DNA of 64,000 nt from Baylisascaris procyonis. Its lineage: Eukaryota; Nematoda; Chromadorea; Rhabditida; Ascarididae. The DNA is taken from the NCBI GenBank assembly GCA_037389465.1, contig JAZARR010000150.1, positions 222,001 through 286,000 on the forward strand. Direction: 5' to 3'. The notes beneath the pieces are model-generated. The model worked only from the letters and a program-made list of their open reading frames with translations, had not been told where the DNA came from and searched no databases. The translations under genes and the position numbers were made by a program. Positions 11,272 through 20,816 of this stretch are shown here, piece by piece (the stretch's first letter is position 1; the number at the start of each line of letters is the position of its first letter).

Positions 11272-11880
11272 GTGCGTTGGGATACTGTAGCAGACTATAT
11301 TCAATGGAAAGTAACTCCACCGAAGCAGCCAGTGATGACCAAACGGCAACTATTGTCCTATATCGCTGCTCAGTACGATCCTACCGGACATATCTCTCCA
11401 CTGTTCACTCCATTGAAAGTAATTTTACAAGATCTATGGAGAAAGAATCAGAAGTGGGACGAGAGATTACCCGAAAATATAACCGAGCAGATTAATAGCA
11501 TACGCCGCGAATGGAGTGACCGCACAATTAAAGTACCGCGATTCGTCATAAAAGGCCAAGCTGCACTGCAACTTCATTGTTTCACGGATGCATCGAAGAC
11601 AGCGTACGCTTCGGCCGTTTACATTCGAACAGAAACGAACTCAGAAGTTGAATGTCATCTGCTAATATGCAAAACTCGACTTGCCCCACTCAAAGGATCC
11701 ACCATTCCGCGTCTCGAACTTATGGGAGTTCTTATTGGAACGAGGCTGCTTGAATACACATCACAACAGCTGCAATTGGAAGACGTCGACAAATATATTT
11801 GGACCGACAGTCAGTGTACTTTACAACGAATTCGCTCCAATGACGCGCATCAGAAAGATCGATTCGTAGAAATCGGCTGA
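11272..11880 (+). pseudogene. pol: reverse transcriptase end and RNase H fragment
   Basis: 202 codons. After the connection segment (SYIAAQYDPTGHISPLFTPL, typical of BEL/Pao pol) comes the RNase H domain. Its acidic residues are visible in LQLHCFTDASKTAYASAVY, in the LKGSTIPRLELMGVLIG helix, and in KYIWTDSQCTLQRI. The frame closes at TGA 11878-11880 in the middle of the conserved region. The missing continuation (YVPSDSNPADIPTRG) is in the next frame, so a single-base shift near 11870 separates it from integrase. Confidence 0.88.
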
Positions 11881-13595
11881 GAGAAATTCGGAAAACGGAT
11901 GCCAGATTTGGATACGTTCCTTCAGATTCCAATCCGGCCGATATTCCTACGAGGGGTAGTTACATCGGCGATCTGATCAATAACAAATTATGGTGGCATG
12001 GACCACATTGGCTTTTCCATTCTAGTGACCACTGGCCACAATTGGTAACTAACACTGCTGGCTCAAAAGACGATGCCAGCCCAGAAGACTTGGTTACAGA
12101 AATAACAACGACGAATGCGCACACACTGCAGGCCTGCGAAATACACGATCGTTCATCGACTATTATCAACGTCACGCGTTTCAGCAAATGGTCCCGTCTA
12201 CTGCGAACGACAGCATGGGTATTGCGAGCAGTAGCCTGCTTCAGAGGAAAATGTCCTGAAAAGGGACCGCTAAAGGGCATCGAAATATCTCGAGCTGAAG
12301 AACTACTGGTGAAGCAAGCTCAAAGAGAGGACAATTGTTTGCAGGAGAGAGAAAAGTGGAACGCTCATCTCGACAATGATGGCTTGTGGAAGTGCGAAGG
12401 TAGAATGAAATATGCTTCATCACCACTGTTGATCTACTTGCCTGCAGACAACCGCATAACTCAGTTGCTTATTTTGCACATCCATGGGGAACTTTTGCAT
12501 GCTGGAATCTCTTCAGTTCTCGCGAAGATGCGTGAGGCATACTGGATCCCTCGTGGTCGTCAGGCCACAAAACGAGCTCTAAATAACTGTTTTCATTGTC
12601 GACGATGGAAGTCGAAGCCCTTTCAGATGCCCCGAATGCCACCTTATCCACCAGAACGAGTATCTAAGCATCCTCCTTTCGAAAACACAGGTGTCGATTA
12701 TATAGGACCGTTCACGGTGCGTTCCGATGAAAAGGATGGCACAAAACGATGGATTTGTCTGTTTACTTGTTTCTCGACTAGAGCTGTACATCTCGAAGTC
12801 GCATCTGACCTATCCGGGCCAGGTTTCATTCAGTGTTTGCATCGCTTTGTCTCGAGAAGAGGACTCCCTAAGACAATGCTGTCGGACAACGGCACACAAT
12901 TCGTCTGGGCTCGATCTGTACTAACCACTGCATCTGAAGTGCACCAGATGGACAACGAAATTCTCGACTACTGCGCTGCACACAATATTCAGTGGTCATT
13001 CATTACTCCACTCGCGCCATGGCAAGGCGGCATCTATGAGAGAATGGTCGGTCTCGTGAAAGGCAGTATGAAGAAGACAATTGGACGCAAAAGGCTGACG
13101 CAAGAAGAGCTTCAAACGCTGACAACGGATATTGAAGCAGTGGTAAATTGCCGTCCAATTACCCCCCTCTCATCGGAGAATACGACAGTTCTACGACCAA
13201 TCGACTTTCTGCTGCCACACGGTAATTCTTCACCAGGAATATTCAGAGGCCTGGAAAATGATGTACAAGATCCGATATACCGTGACCCTAACGACATTCG
13301 TGGAAAACTTTTGAAATACTGGGAGGAAACGACAGCAAAACTCGATAACTTTTGGAAGATATGGCGAGAAGAATATCTCATGATGTTGAGGGAACGGTAC
13401 CAAACAACTCATAAACAACCATTCAGCACTGAAAAGAGATGTCCTGAGGTCAACGAAATAGTGCTGCTGAACGAGTCATCCTCGAGGCACCTGGCCGCTC
13501 GGAATTATCGAAGCTCTACATCCCGAACCGTCGAAAGTGAGAACAGCAACCATTCGTCTTTCAAACGGCAAAAAAGTACAAAGAACAACCAATAA
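11871..13595 (+). pseudogene. pol: integrase with C-terminal DUF5641-like tail
   Basis: The frame is open from about 11871 (NPADIPTRGS) although the first in-frame start-like codon is 12042. It includes the HHCC zinc-binding pattern (HIHGELLHAG and NCFHC), then the core with all three catalytic acids: GVDYIGPF, MLSDNGTQF and GGIYERMVGLVK. A tail with FWKIWREEYL follows. Near 13480 the BEL/Pao C-terminal motif RGTWPLGIIEALHP shifts to another frame and returns near 13600, so two more indels disturb the end. The catalytic domain itself is intact. Confidence 0.92.
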
Positions 13596-14030
13596 TCTCT
13601 CCCACTCGAAATTCGAACCAAAGTAGATGCAACAATAACAACGGCAGCAACAGCAATTTCCACGACTGTTATCGGAGACATATCCGGTAAACCGGTCAAA
13701 AAACGAAAGCACCTCCTACCCTTTTACCTACTGCCCTGCCTCCTTATCTCGGGGCTACTAACTTCAGTCGTCGGGAGCGCCGCAACCAGCGGAACTCAGG
13801 GTATACACCTATCAATTCCTAAAATTCAGAACTGTACAGTAGAACGGTTCACCCATCTTACGACGACTAGAATAAGCGTTTTCGAAAGAAAGCCGAAACG
13901 AGTGGAAGCTATTAGCTGTTTCCAGATCACTCATCAGATCTGCACCCGAGCGTTTTTCCGATTCAGTATGCACGAAACCATTGAAGAACCCGTTATATCG
14001 GCCTCACAGCTCAAGTATGTGAAGAGATGA
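13596..14030 (+). pseudogene. env: env-like protein, N-terminal part
   Basis: This frame continues straight after the integrase stop. At about 13690-13770 it has a hydrophobic stretch (HLLPFYLLPCLLISGLLTS) preceded by KKRK, which looks like a signal or anchor segment, then an ectodomain start with several cysteines (IPKIQNCTVERF, ISCFQITHQICTRAFFRF). It ends at TGA 14028-14030. The next part is in the adjacent frame, so one indel near 14020 breaks env. There is no obvious ATG at the start; in the intact element it is probably made by splicing or as part of a longer product. Confidence 0.7.
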
Positions 14031-15325
14031 GGAGTACCAAACGCTTTGGCGGGCTTCAACTCGAAAAGATTGGTGCGAAAAGGTGGAAGAGCTCTCAACC
14101 GTCAGCCGTTTCTTATGCCATCTTCGGCGAAAGGTGTACTGCTACTGTGAATTACGAGTTGGATGAAGGCTACGTGTTGACTGCTGATGATATGCATATC
14201 GATTCTTGTCTGGCAGAGGTCACGGCTTGCAATGCGTCCACTGGAAAATACATGGCTGGAGGTCGAATTATCCTATGGGATAGAAAAATGCTCGTTGAAC
14301 AGTGTGCGTGGCATCGAGTGGGCACATATCTTGCGCAGGTCACAGAGAAGAGGATCGTCGTTGACAAACTTCAAGCTTCATTCGTTCCACTCGACGTATT
14401 TGATGAAAGCTGGACACAAGCGGAACAGTGTCAACTTCAGTCGTTAGCACCCATGCAAAATGGCATACTCATCACGTTCGATGACTGGAAGCAGCAAGAT
14501 GTCATCGATTGGTTCCGAAAGGCAAGAGTTCACGCACCCAATATATCTTCTGTTGAACTCGGATCAAGATTCGATCGAGAGAACGCGAAATTTCAATACG
14601 CCTCTGATAAGTGGCTATACCAGTTCAAACTGCACCTGAAAAAGTATGCCGAAACACAATGTCAAACGAGAAACAATTTCCTCATTCTTATTCGAAGCAT
14701 CAGTCGAAGTGACCCATCAGTGGCAGCTAAACTGTTGCTTCACAGGGATGACGTGTCGGCAGTACGAGAAGGCGACAAACTAATTGTGTTCCCTCATAAT
14801 GGAATCATTGAAAGCAGCGACGAAGAAGCCCACGGTAGGCGAATTGAGAACGACCTCGTGTTCTGGTCCAGCACCCTTCAAGATACATCAATACAGCAAG
14901 CTCAAGCGCAGATCGATCTGCTCAAATCGCGAAGTGCTCGTTGGGGCTTAACAGCAAAACCGTCAATGTTCTCGGACAGCAGCACGGCTCTCTCGGACTT
15001 CGGGAGCGAAATTGAAACGCTTGCAGAAGAAGCCAACAACAATATTCAACGCATCTTTGATGCTTTCCAGTACTGGGAAGTTTTACTCATCGTTATTGCA
15101 GTCATCGCAGCATCTGTAATAATTACTTTTGCAGCGATCAAATGTATGGCCGTAGTGAAGAAACTTCGCAAGAAAGGCGAGGCACCCCATCCGACAGTTA
15201 TTTTCATCAAGGAAAACATCGAGGAACCGACAACGACAGAAAATCTTCAGCAACACGTTGATCGGATGCGTTTCGAACCAGTCGTCGTCGGGTGTAAGGA
15301 TCGTCGCCTCGGGAGTGTCGCGTAA
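14027..15325 (+). CDS. env: env-like protein, main part with transmembrane anchor
   Basis: 432 codons. The ectodomain has scattered cysteines (GERCTATVNYELDEG, DSCLAEVTACNAS, LVEQCAWHRVGTYLAQVTEK), a later heptad-like stretch (IETLAEEANNNIQRIFDAF), then a clear membrane span YWEVLLIVIAVIAASVIITF and a basic cytoplasmic tail (KKLRKKGEAPH). This is a type I membrane-protein layout like viral envelope glycoproteins. The stop TAA lies 10 nt inside the 3' LTR. The viral source is not identifiable by eye. Published work linked Tas env to herpesvirus-type and C. elegans Cer env to phlebovirus-type glycoproteins; I see no decisive motif for either here. Confidence 0.75.
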   Translation: MRSTKRFGGLQLEKIGAKRWKSSQPSAVSYAIFGERCTATVNYELDEGYVLTADDMHIDSCLAEVTACNASTGKYMAGGRIILWDRKMLVEQCAWHRVGTYLAQVTEKRIVVDKLQASFVPLDVFDESWTQAEQCQLQSLAPMQNGILITFDDWKQQDVIDWFRKARVHAPNISSVELGSRFDRENAKFQYASDKWLYQFKLHLKKYAETQCQTRNNFLILIRSISRSDPSVAAKLLLHRDDVSAVREGDKLIVFPHNGIIESSDEEAHGRRIENDLVFWSSTLQDTSIQQAQAQIDLLKSRSARWGLTAKPSMFSDSSTALSDFGSEIETLAEEANNNIQRIFDAFQYWEVLLIVIAVIAASVIITFAAIKCMAVVKKLRKKGEAPHPTVIFIKENIEEPTTTENLQQHVDRMRFEPVVVGCKDRRLGSVA

Positions 15326-15577
15326 ACTGCGAAAGTCATAATAAAATTCCAGCGAAATAACTGAGAAGATTTCGCTGGAGATTTGATGGGAATGGAAACA
15401 TAGAATCGCCACATTGTTGTGAGAAGATTCTATGTTTCCTCTTCTTGTTGTCATTCCACACAACTGTATTTAAATTGTCATCTCATGCATTTGTCTCCCT
15501 TCTCTCTTCCTTAGTGCGAAGCTCCCCCTGCGTACCCCTCGCTGCTGCCGCACTTTATTTTGCCGCATTTTGCGACA
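15316..15577 (+). repeat. 3' LTR
   Basis: 262 bp, matching the 5' LTR over its whole length with scattered substitutions and a 5-nt shorter CT-rich run. It starts TGTCGCG and ends TTTTGCGACA. Both hairpins and AATAAA are preserved. The 30 bases before it lack a clean purine run, so the polypurine tract is weak or unrecognised. Confidence 0.93.
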
Positions 15578-15582
15578 CCATT
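15578..15582. repeat. target site duplication, right (CCATT)
   Basis: Exact copy of the five bases before the 5' LTR, showing that the two ends belong to one insertion and have not recombined with another copy. Confidence 0.9.
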
Positions 15583-16316
15583 TTTTCTAAACTTTTGATG
15601 ATTTGAAATGAAAGGTTATTGAAATATATGCGTAGATGCACCGTTTTGCATAGCATAAGGCGAGGTTTTTTATTAGGAGCATGTTGACGTAGTTTAATCT
15701 TCATTTTGTGGCATTTCTTTTGTTTATTTGGCATCGAATCGCCATATATTATTCGTTATGTTTAGTCGACTGATAGAAAAACTCCTAAAATTTTCTCTTA
15801 GTTAACTATTGTTGATGCTGAATTTGATTCGAAATATCTAAGCACTTTTTGTAATCGTTGCAGAATTATGGATTGAGGTACTTTCTGCAACCAGAAGGAA
15901 TTGTCATAGAGAAAAGTTCATTTTATTTATTTAGAAAATAAAAGTGGTGGACCTCTTTACTGCGTTTATAATTTTTCTTATAATCGATCTGCTTGCAAGG
16001 TTTCAAACTTTTAAAGCACTTATGCTTTAGTATTGTAAACAATCTGTAGATAAAGTTTAAAGTAGTGGTGGTCATTTGAAAACGCTTTGATAGAGAAATT
16101 ACTAGTCGATTTTTCAATTATTTTCCTCCTCTGCAAAATTTTATTTTTATTTTTCCGATGATTGGTGCACTGCATGAAATTTTTCGTATTTAAATATCGA
16201 AAGTAATATCTTCAGCACGGACTTTTTTCGTACTTTCATGTTCCAAGTAGAAATGGAATAGCTTTATAGTGTTGAGGAAATTCTTGTGCAGATTTTTTAT
16301 CTGTCGGAATTTTGTG

Positions 16317-16400
<84 letters not shown>

Positions 16401-18771
16401 AATTTCTGGTTTCCTAGCGCTGTTTTTACTTTTTATTTTTTCATTTATCGAGCGAAAAAAAATCACTCCGTTTTCACATATTGTGCGGAGCTATATTTTT
16501 ACATAGAAAGATATTTTTAGATAGATGTGCGATATAAATATATATGATGTTAAAGTAGATATAGATAAAGATGAGAAATTATATTTTCCTTTTATTTTTT
16601 CGATCTACATGAAATTTCAGTCCATTAATCGTACCATTTTTTTCTTGTTTTTTAACGGGACACCTTATTTTTCAATGCTGTTCCTCAAGAAGGTTGGCTC
16701 GGAAAGGGAGGAAGATAGAGTGAAGCGCATTTTTCCATATTCATTTTCATCTTCGACGACATTTTCCTTAATTGACCTTTTTTGCAGGTTACCTGTCAAT
16801 TTTTGTAATGAGTTCGTCAAAAAAACTTCCTAACAATTTGAAGTTGGAATATAAATAGGGAATTTTGTATGTATTAGTTAGCTTTGGACAGGTAGTTGAA
16901 ATAATTCAATTGCTTAGGATCTGCGCACTAGTTTTTTCTCTTTCTAGCAAGCCAGTCTCTTCTCATCCCATATCTATTCTTCACGCTCAGTGTCTGTGAA
17001 GTTTTCTCGTCGATGAGCTGATTGAGCGGTATGGCATATACCATGATATAAAGTTCGGCTGGTTAACTACTGTCAATTGGTTTGATGCGATGGAAGGCAT
17101 ATTCCAGATTTTAACGAAACGATTCGTTTATATATAAAAGAGCGCAAGGATGAAAATTTTTCTAAAGTCCTTTCTCGCTTAGAATCGATTCTACTACGGT
17201 TTTTTTCCGTAGTGATGATTGTTTCTTTTGGAAACATTCGACTAGAAAACTTATCATATCTTAGCACCATAGGTTAATTGTCAAAAAACACCTATTTTTT
17301 AATTGGTTAACTTCTGATAATTAAATCAAGTTTGGTTTGTATTGGACTTTGATAACAATCATCGCCTGGTGATAAGTGCAAATGTTATCCTCGGATGCGA
17401 TCCGGACTTGTGATCTACTTCCAGGTAGTGCAGGTACTTCTGTTTTCAGGCAGTTGCTTCGATCGACTGAATAACCGTTGAATTGTTGAGTTAAAGACTC
17501 TCACTGATCACTCAGTGTGTTCTGATCCTGTCTGCAGATAATATTTTCACTCATTACTGGGCAATCTTTTATTATAAATACTTAAGCTTCTCCTGCTCGT
17601 TGTACGTTTTTCTCATAACAGCGGGATATATGGTTATTTTATGAACTCGACAGAGACCTTTCAAGAGGAAATTGGATAGTCATATTGGAAGGTAAACAGT
17701 TCACCAGTTGCCTCAAATGTCCTTAGATTAAGTGGAGATGCATAAAAAGCAACTAAGCGTCATGTGCAGCAGCAGGAAGTCCTGCTACATAAATTCAGAA
17801 AACGTCCCATTTCTTGTTTATACCTTTGCAAGAAAAAGTAAGAGGGACCCTTTCATCCTTTCGTATTAGAGGAACATACGACGATCCTTAGCCAAAAGAA
17901 GGTGAAAAGGCAGCACAGCTGTTCCAATCTTTTCGTTAACAAGAACATTGCAGTATAACTCCTGATCAATTCGCACACATAAATGTGGGCAGACAGGAAG
18001 TTCGGAGTGGTACTATGGACTGTGCGGTCCTATACGTTTACGATATAATGCGGTATTGTTTGGCGTCGAAGCTATTGACAAATAGGCACTTGATGTGCGA
18101 CCAATCATCATGGATCAACACTGAATCGTAAGCTAGAGGCAAGCGGCCATTAGTGCATATGCGTTGGTCATGAGACAGTTGTGGGAGAAAGGGTTGGGGG
18201 GGGGAGGGGAGATGAGGGCAATACAGAGACCAAAAGAAGAATCTTACCACGCGAATAGTCTAGCGTATGATTTTTCATCCATGTTCTCTATTGCGTCGTC
18301 TAAATCAGTTCGATGACCAGTGCATGCATGATGTGGCCGTTTGCAATTGGCATAGAGCATAAAGCTGATTGGCGATGAGCGGGGTTGCAATCGAGGCGGT
18401 AATAACTGGTAATAGATGTTGGTCAAGCAGCAGTGCATTGCTTTATGAATGCAACTTGAAACTCATGGATATGAAGGTGTTCTTTTACATTCTAATTGAT
18501 AGTATTGTTTCAGTTTTTGTCAGCGGGTTTGAGTGCGTGGAAAGCATCAAATTATTGTGCGATGTTGGTTTTTCTTCCATTGAAAAGTGATGATCATAGA
18601 ACATGAGGTGACATTTTGCCAAAAGCCTGGCCGGGTCCCATTTCAGTATTGGTAGGAGTCTGTTTACTTTATTGGTGAACAGCAAGAAGGTAGTAAATAT
18701 TCTATGGAAATCTTACAGTGTAACAATGAACTCCTACGGTTAAATTTGTTGTAAAAAATATCATTCCATAG
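15583..18771. other. non-coding stretch
   Basis: AT-rich, with the TA microsatellite described separately and a G-run at 18191-18219. Short open frames through the TA repeat are artefacts. No exon recognised. Confidence 0.45.
16320..16398. repeat. (TA)n microsatellite
   Basis: 79 nt of uninterrupted alternating AT. Confidence 0.98.
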
Positions 18772-18917
18772 TTTCTAACTTTTTTCGTTTCCACTGAAAA
18801 GTTACCGTTACAGAGGCAATTTCATAATTAGATTGCATATTTTATGGCCTTTATAGCAGTTAGACAACTTCAGTGATTGTGCGGTAACTTTTCAGTGGAA
18901 ACGAAAAAAGTTAGAAA
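18772..18917. repeat. 146-bp foldback element with perfect 36-bp inverted repeats
   Basis: The arm at 18772-18807 (starting TTTCTAACTTTTTTCGTTTC, ending GTTACCG) is the exact reverse complement of 18882-18917. A 74-nt AT-rich spacer separates them and has no coding content. A non-autonomous MITE or foldback element fits best. I see no convincing target duplication at the edges, so the class is open. Confidence 0.85.
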
Positions 18918-19021
18918 TTGCTTTATCGTTTTGCCTCTTTTGCATTTACATTTTTGAATGACTGAATCGGCCTTTTTGTTGTTTCTAGTGATCGTTCTTT
19001 TATCTCTTTCGTTTTTTAAAG

Positions 19022-19096
19022 AGTCCTTGACAGATGATTACGTTGAGGACGATGACTTCATTGTCGGACAGCTAAAGAACATCTTAGTCAAAAAAG
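19022..19096 (+). CDS. candidate TRAPPC11-like exon
   Basis: The acceptor TTTTTTAAAG precedes 24 open codons (SLTDDYVEDDDFIVGQLKNI then LVKK), ending at a GTATTC donor in phase 1. The pattern L-T-D-x-x-V-x-D followed by G-x-L-x-x-x-L resembles a strand pair in the C-terminal third of TRAPPC11, which would suit its place upstream of the firm exons. If splicing does not occur at 19097 the frame reads on to a stop at 19114-19116. No in-phase next exon was found: the candidate at 20077 is in the wrong phase. Confidence 0.35.
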
Positions 19097-20076
19097 GTAT
19101 TCGAGTGAAATGCTAAAAAGTGGACTACATTGTTATACTACTGTACGCAAATTTCAACATCTCCTTCGAATTGTAACAATGAGTAAGGCGGTAGATATAA
19201 GTGTGGCACAGTTCTCATTGCTAGTTTATTTATGCTTCTTTGGACTAGGTATATTTCTTTTTAATTTTATTCAGCCCTGTTGGATGTAAGCCTAAAAGGA
19301 GGCTTTCTGAGCCTGCATGTGGGAATTTTTATGTGTTAGATGTTTGCTAGATTAGCTTTAAAAATAACAACAGGAGATTCTTATTGAAGTTGAAAGACTT
19401 TCTTTGTCAAGTTGATTGGTTTAGCTGTCAACAAGTGACGGAATAAGCGTTAAGCTACAATAGAGGATGAGCGTTTAGGATGGTTGGTGAAAAAGAGGAG
19501 TCAATTAGGTGCGATGTTACCACTTCATTATTAATTTACTGCCTCAGAGCTTTTCAGTTTGAAGAAAGCTTGTTGGCATTAAAAAATACTTTTTCAGGTT
19601 ATGGTTTTTTTTTGTTTTCTTATCGTTTTTGACATATATTCTTATATTATTATCGTCGTAACATATGGAAGTTTTTCTTTAAAAAATTGAATTCTTAAGA
19701 AAGCTTTATGTTGTAAATGTTGAGTCCAAGTGGGGATTATTTCCATCGAATACGATACTATTTAAAGTGAATATTGAAGTCGAACTATACAATATAGATG
19801 AATTTTTCTGCGGCAGTAGAGTTGCTACTGTCTTTTAAGTATCGTCGTGATGTGCTATTTAATCTTCATAGACTTTTTATTGTAAATGTGCATAACTTTC
19901 AATGAGGTATAGGTGGCGATACGTTTAAATTGTGAAAGTCAACTTCAGATTTTGTTTCGTTGAAAGGCAGGCAGAATGAGCCGTTGTCTGATGGGTGATT
20001 TTTTTGAATGGGGGGGGGCGGGAGAGGGGGATGACGAAATAAGCGGTGCATTTAAGTTAAGTGAAGATATTTGCAG

Positions 20077-20128
20077 GGTGCAAATATGGAAGTGGAACAT
20101 GACGACTTAAGGCGTGAATTCACTCAAG
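20077..20128 (+). CDS. candidate small exon, function unknown
   Basis: TTTGCAG, then 17 open codons (GANMEVEHDDLRREFTQ), then a canonical GTATGC donor. Start phase 0, end phase 1. The splice signals are good and the peptide is charged, but I recognise no family. It could equally be a first exon starting at its internal ATG. Confidence 0.3.
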
Positions 20129-20390
20129 GTATGCGTGTTTTTATTCCCTTCCACTGTTTATTCTTTTTTTTTGTGAGAATTTCAAAAAATGGATTACAAG
20201 TTTTTTTAAGTTGATAATATATCATTGTTAATGTATACTGCTGTGAACTCAGAAGAGTTATGTCGATTTTGGAATTCGAAATCGCTGATTTGATTCGATG
20301 ATCTGCAACGTGAACCCGTCAAAAGTGGGGATATTTATCTGCCAGTAGCATAGCGTCTAATAAATAATGTGCAAAATATATTCAAATTAG

Positions 20391-20816
20391 GAGACGGCAA
20401 CTATGCATGCTTGCCTATCCGCAGCACTGTGATCACGAAAGAAATCCACCAGGTGTGGAAAGGTCTACTGTGGAAGTGGGCTTGATTTGCAACTGAGGAA
20501 TAAGCGGAGCGAAGATCGAGTGTTTAGCTGTTGCTAAAACTTGCTGCATGTATCAGTTGGTAAACAAGAGATGATGGGCAAGAAAGTGTTGGTGAACTTG
20601 ATGGTGGAGCGTCAACCTGGCAAGCTGAGGGTCACAGAATGGCATCCTCTGCGGACGGAGTTTTCACTGTCCATAAAAAACCCTCCTTGTCATCTGGCGT
20701 TTATTGCTGTCAGTGCTAGGGATAGTCGAGCTTGGCTTCTGAAACATCATCTATATCACATTGTTTGTGCTGCTAAATGTTTGTGGTACGTTCATGTTGG
20801 GCTACTCGCATAAACG
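20391..20816 (+). other. GC-richer coding-like island, unresolved
   Basis: The base composition rises well above the flanks, and two or three frames are partly open, including DGNYACLPIRSTVITKEIHQ (20393-20452, flanked by ATTAG and GTGTGG) and a 90-codon frame at 20541-20813. No family is recognised with confidence. It may hold an exon or a decayed transposon piece. Confidence 0.3.

Larger units (their letters stand above)
7554..15582 (+). mobile_element. BEL/Pao LTR retrotransposon with env-like gene (Tas-like)
   Basis: A complete insertion. Direct CCATT duplications at 7554-7558 and 15578-15582 flank two LTRs that start TGTCGC and end GCGACA. Gag, DSGS protease, reverse transcriptase, RNase H, HHCC/DDE integrase and a membrane-anchored env-like product lie in that order on the + strand. 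The order and the gag motif QIQLRKFSGNPKEWTGFW place it in BEL/Pao (established family traits). An env third gene recalls Tas of Ascaris. About seven frame changes split the coding region, so this copy as written cannot make full-length proteins. The LTRs differ at roughly 13 sites plus one 5-nt indel (counted by eye), suggesting a moderately old insertion. Confidence 0.95.

Noticed and set aside
16236..16520. Open frames on both strands through the TA microsatellite (YIYIYI peptides)
   Set aside because: Translation of a dinucleotide repeat; no gene evidence.
20541..20813. 90-codon frame with a faint resemblance to an alpha-2-macroglobulin bait-region strand (SLSIKNPPCHLAFIAVSARD)
   Set aside because: The similarity is a few hydrophobic positions only; an alternative frame is also open, and no thioester motif or other domain of that family is nearby.
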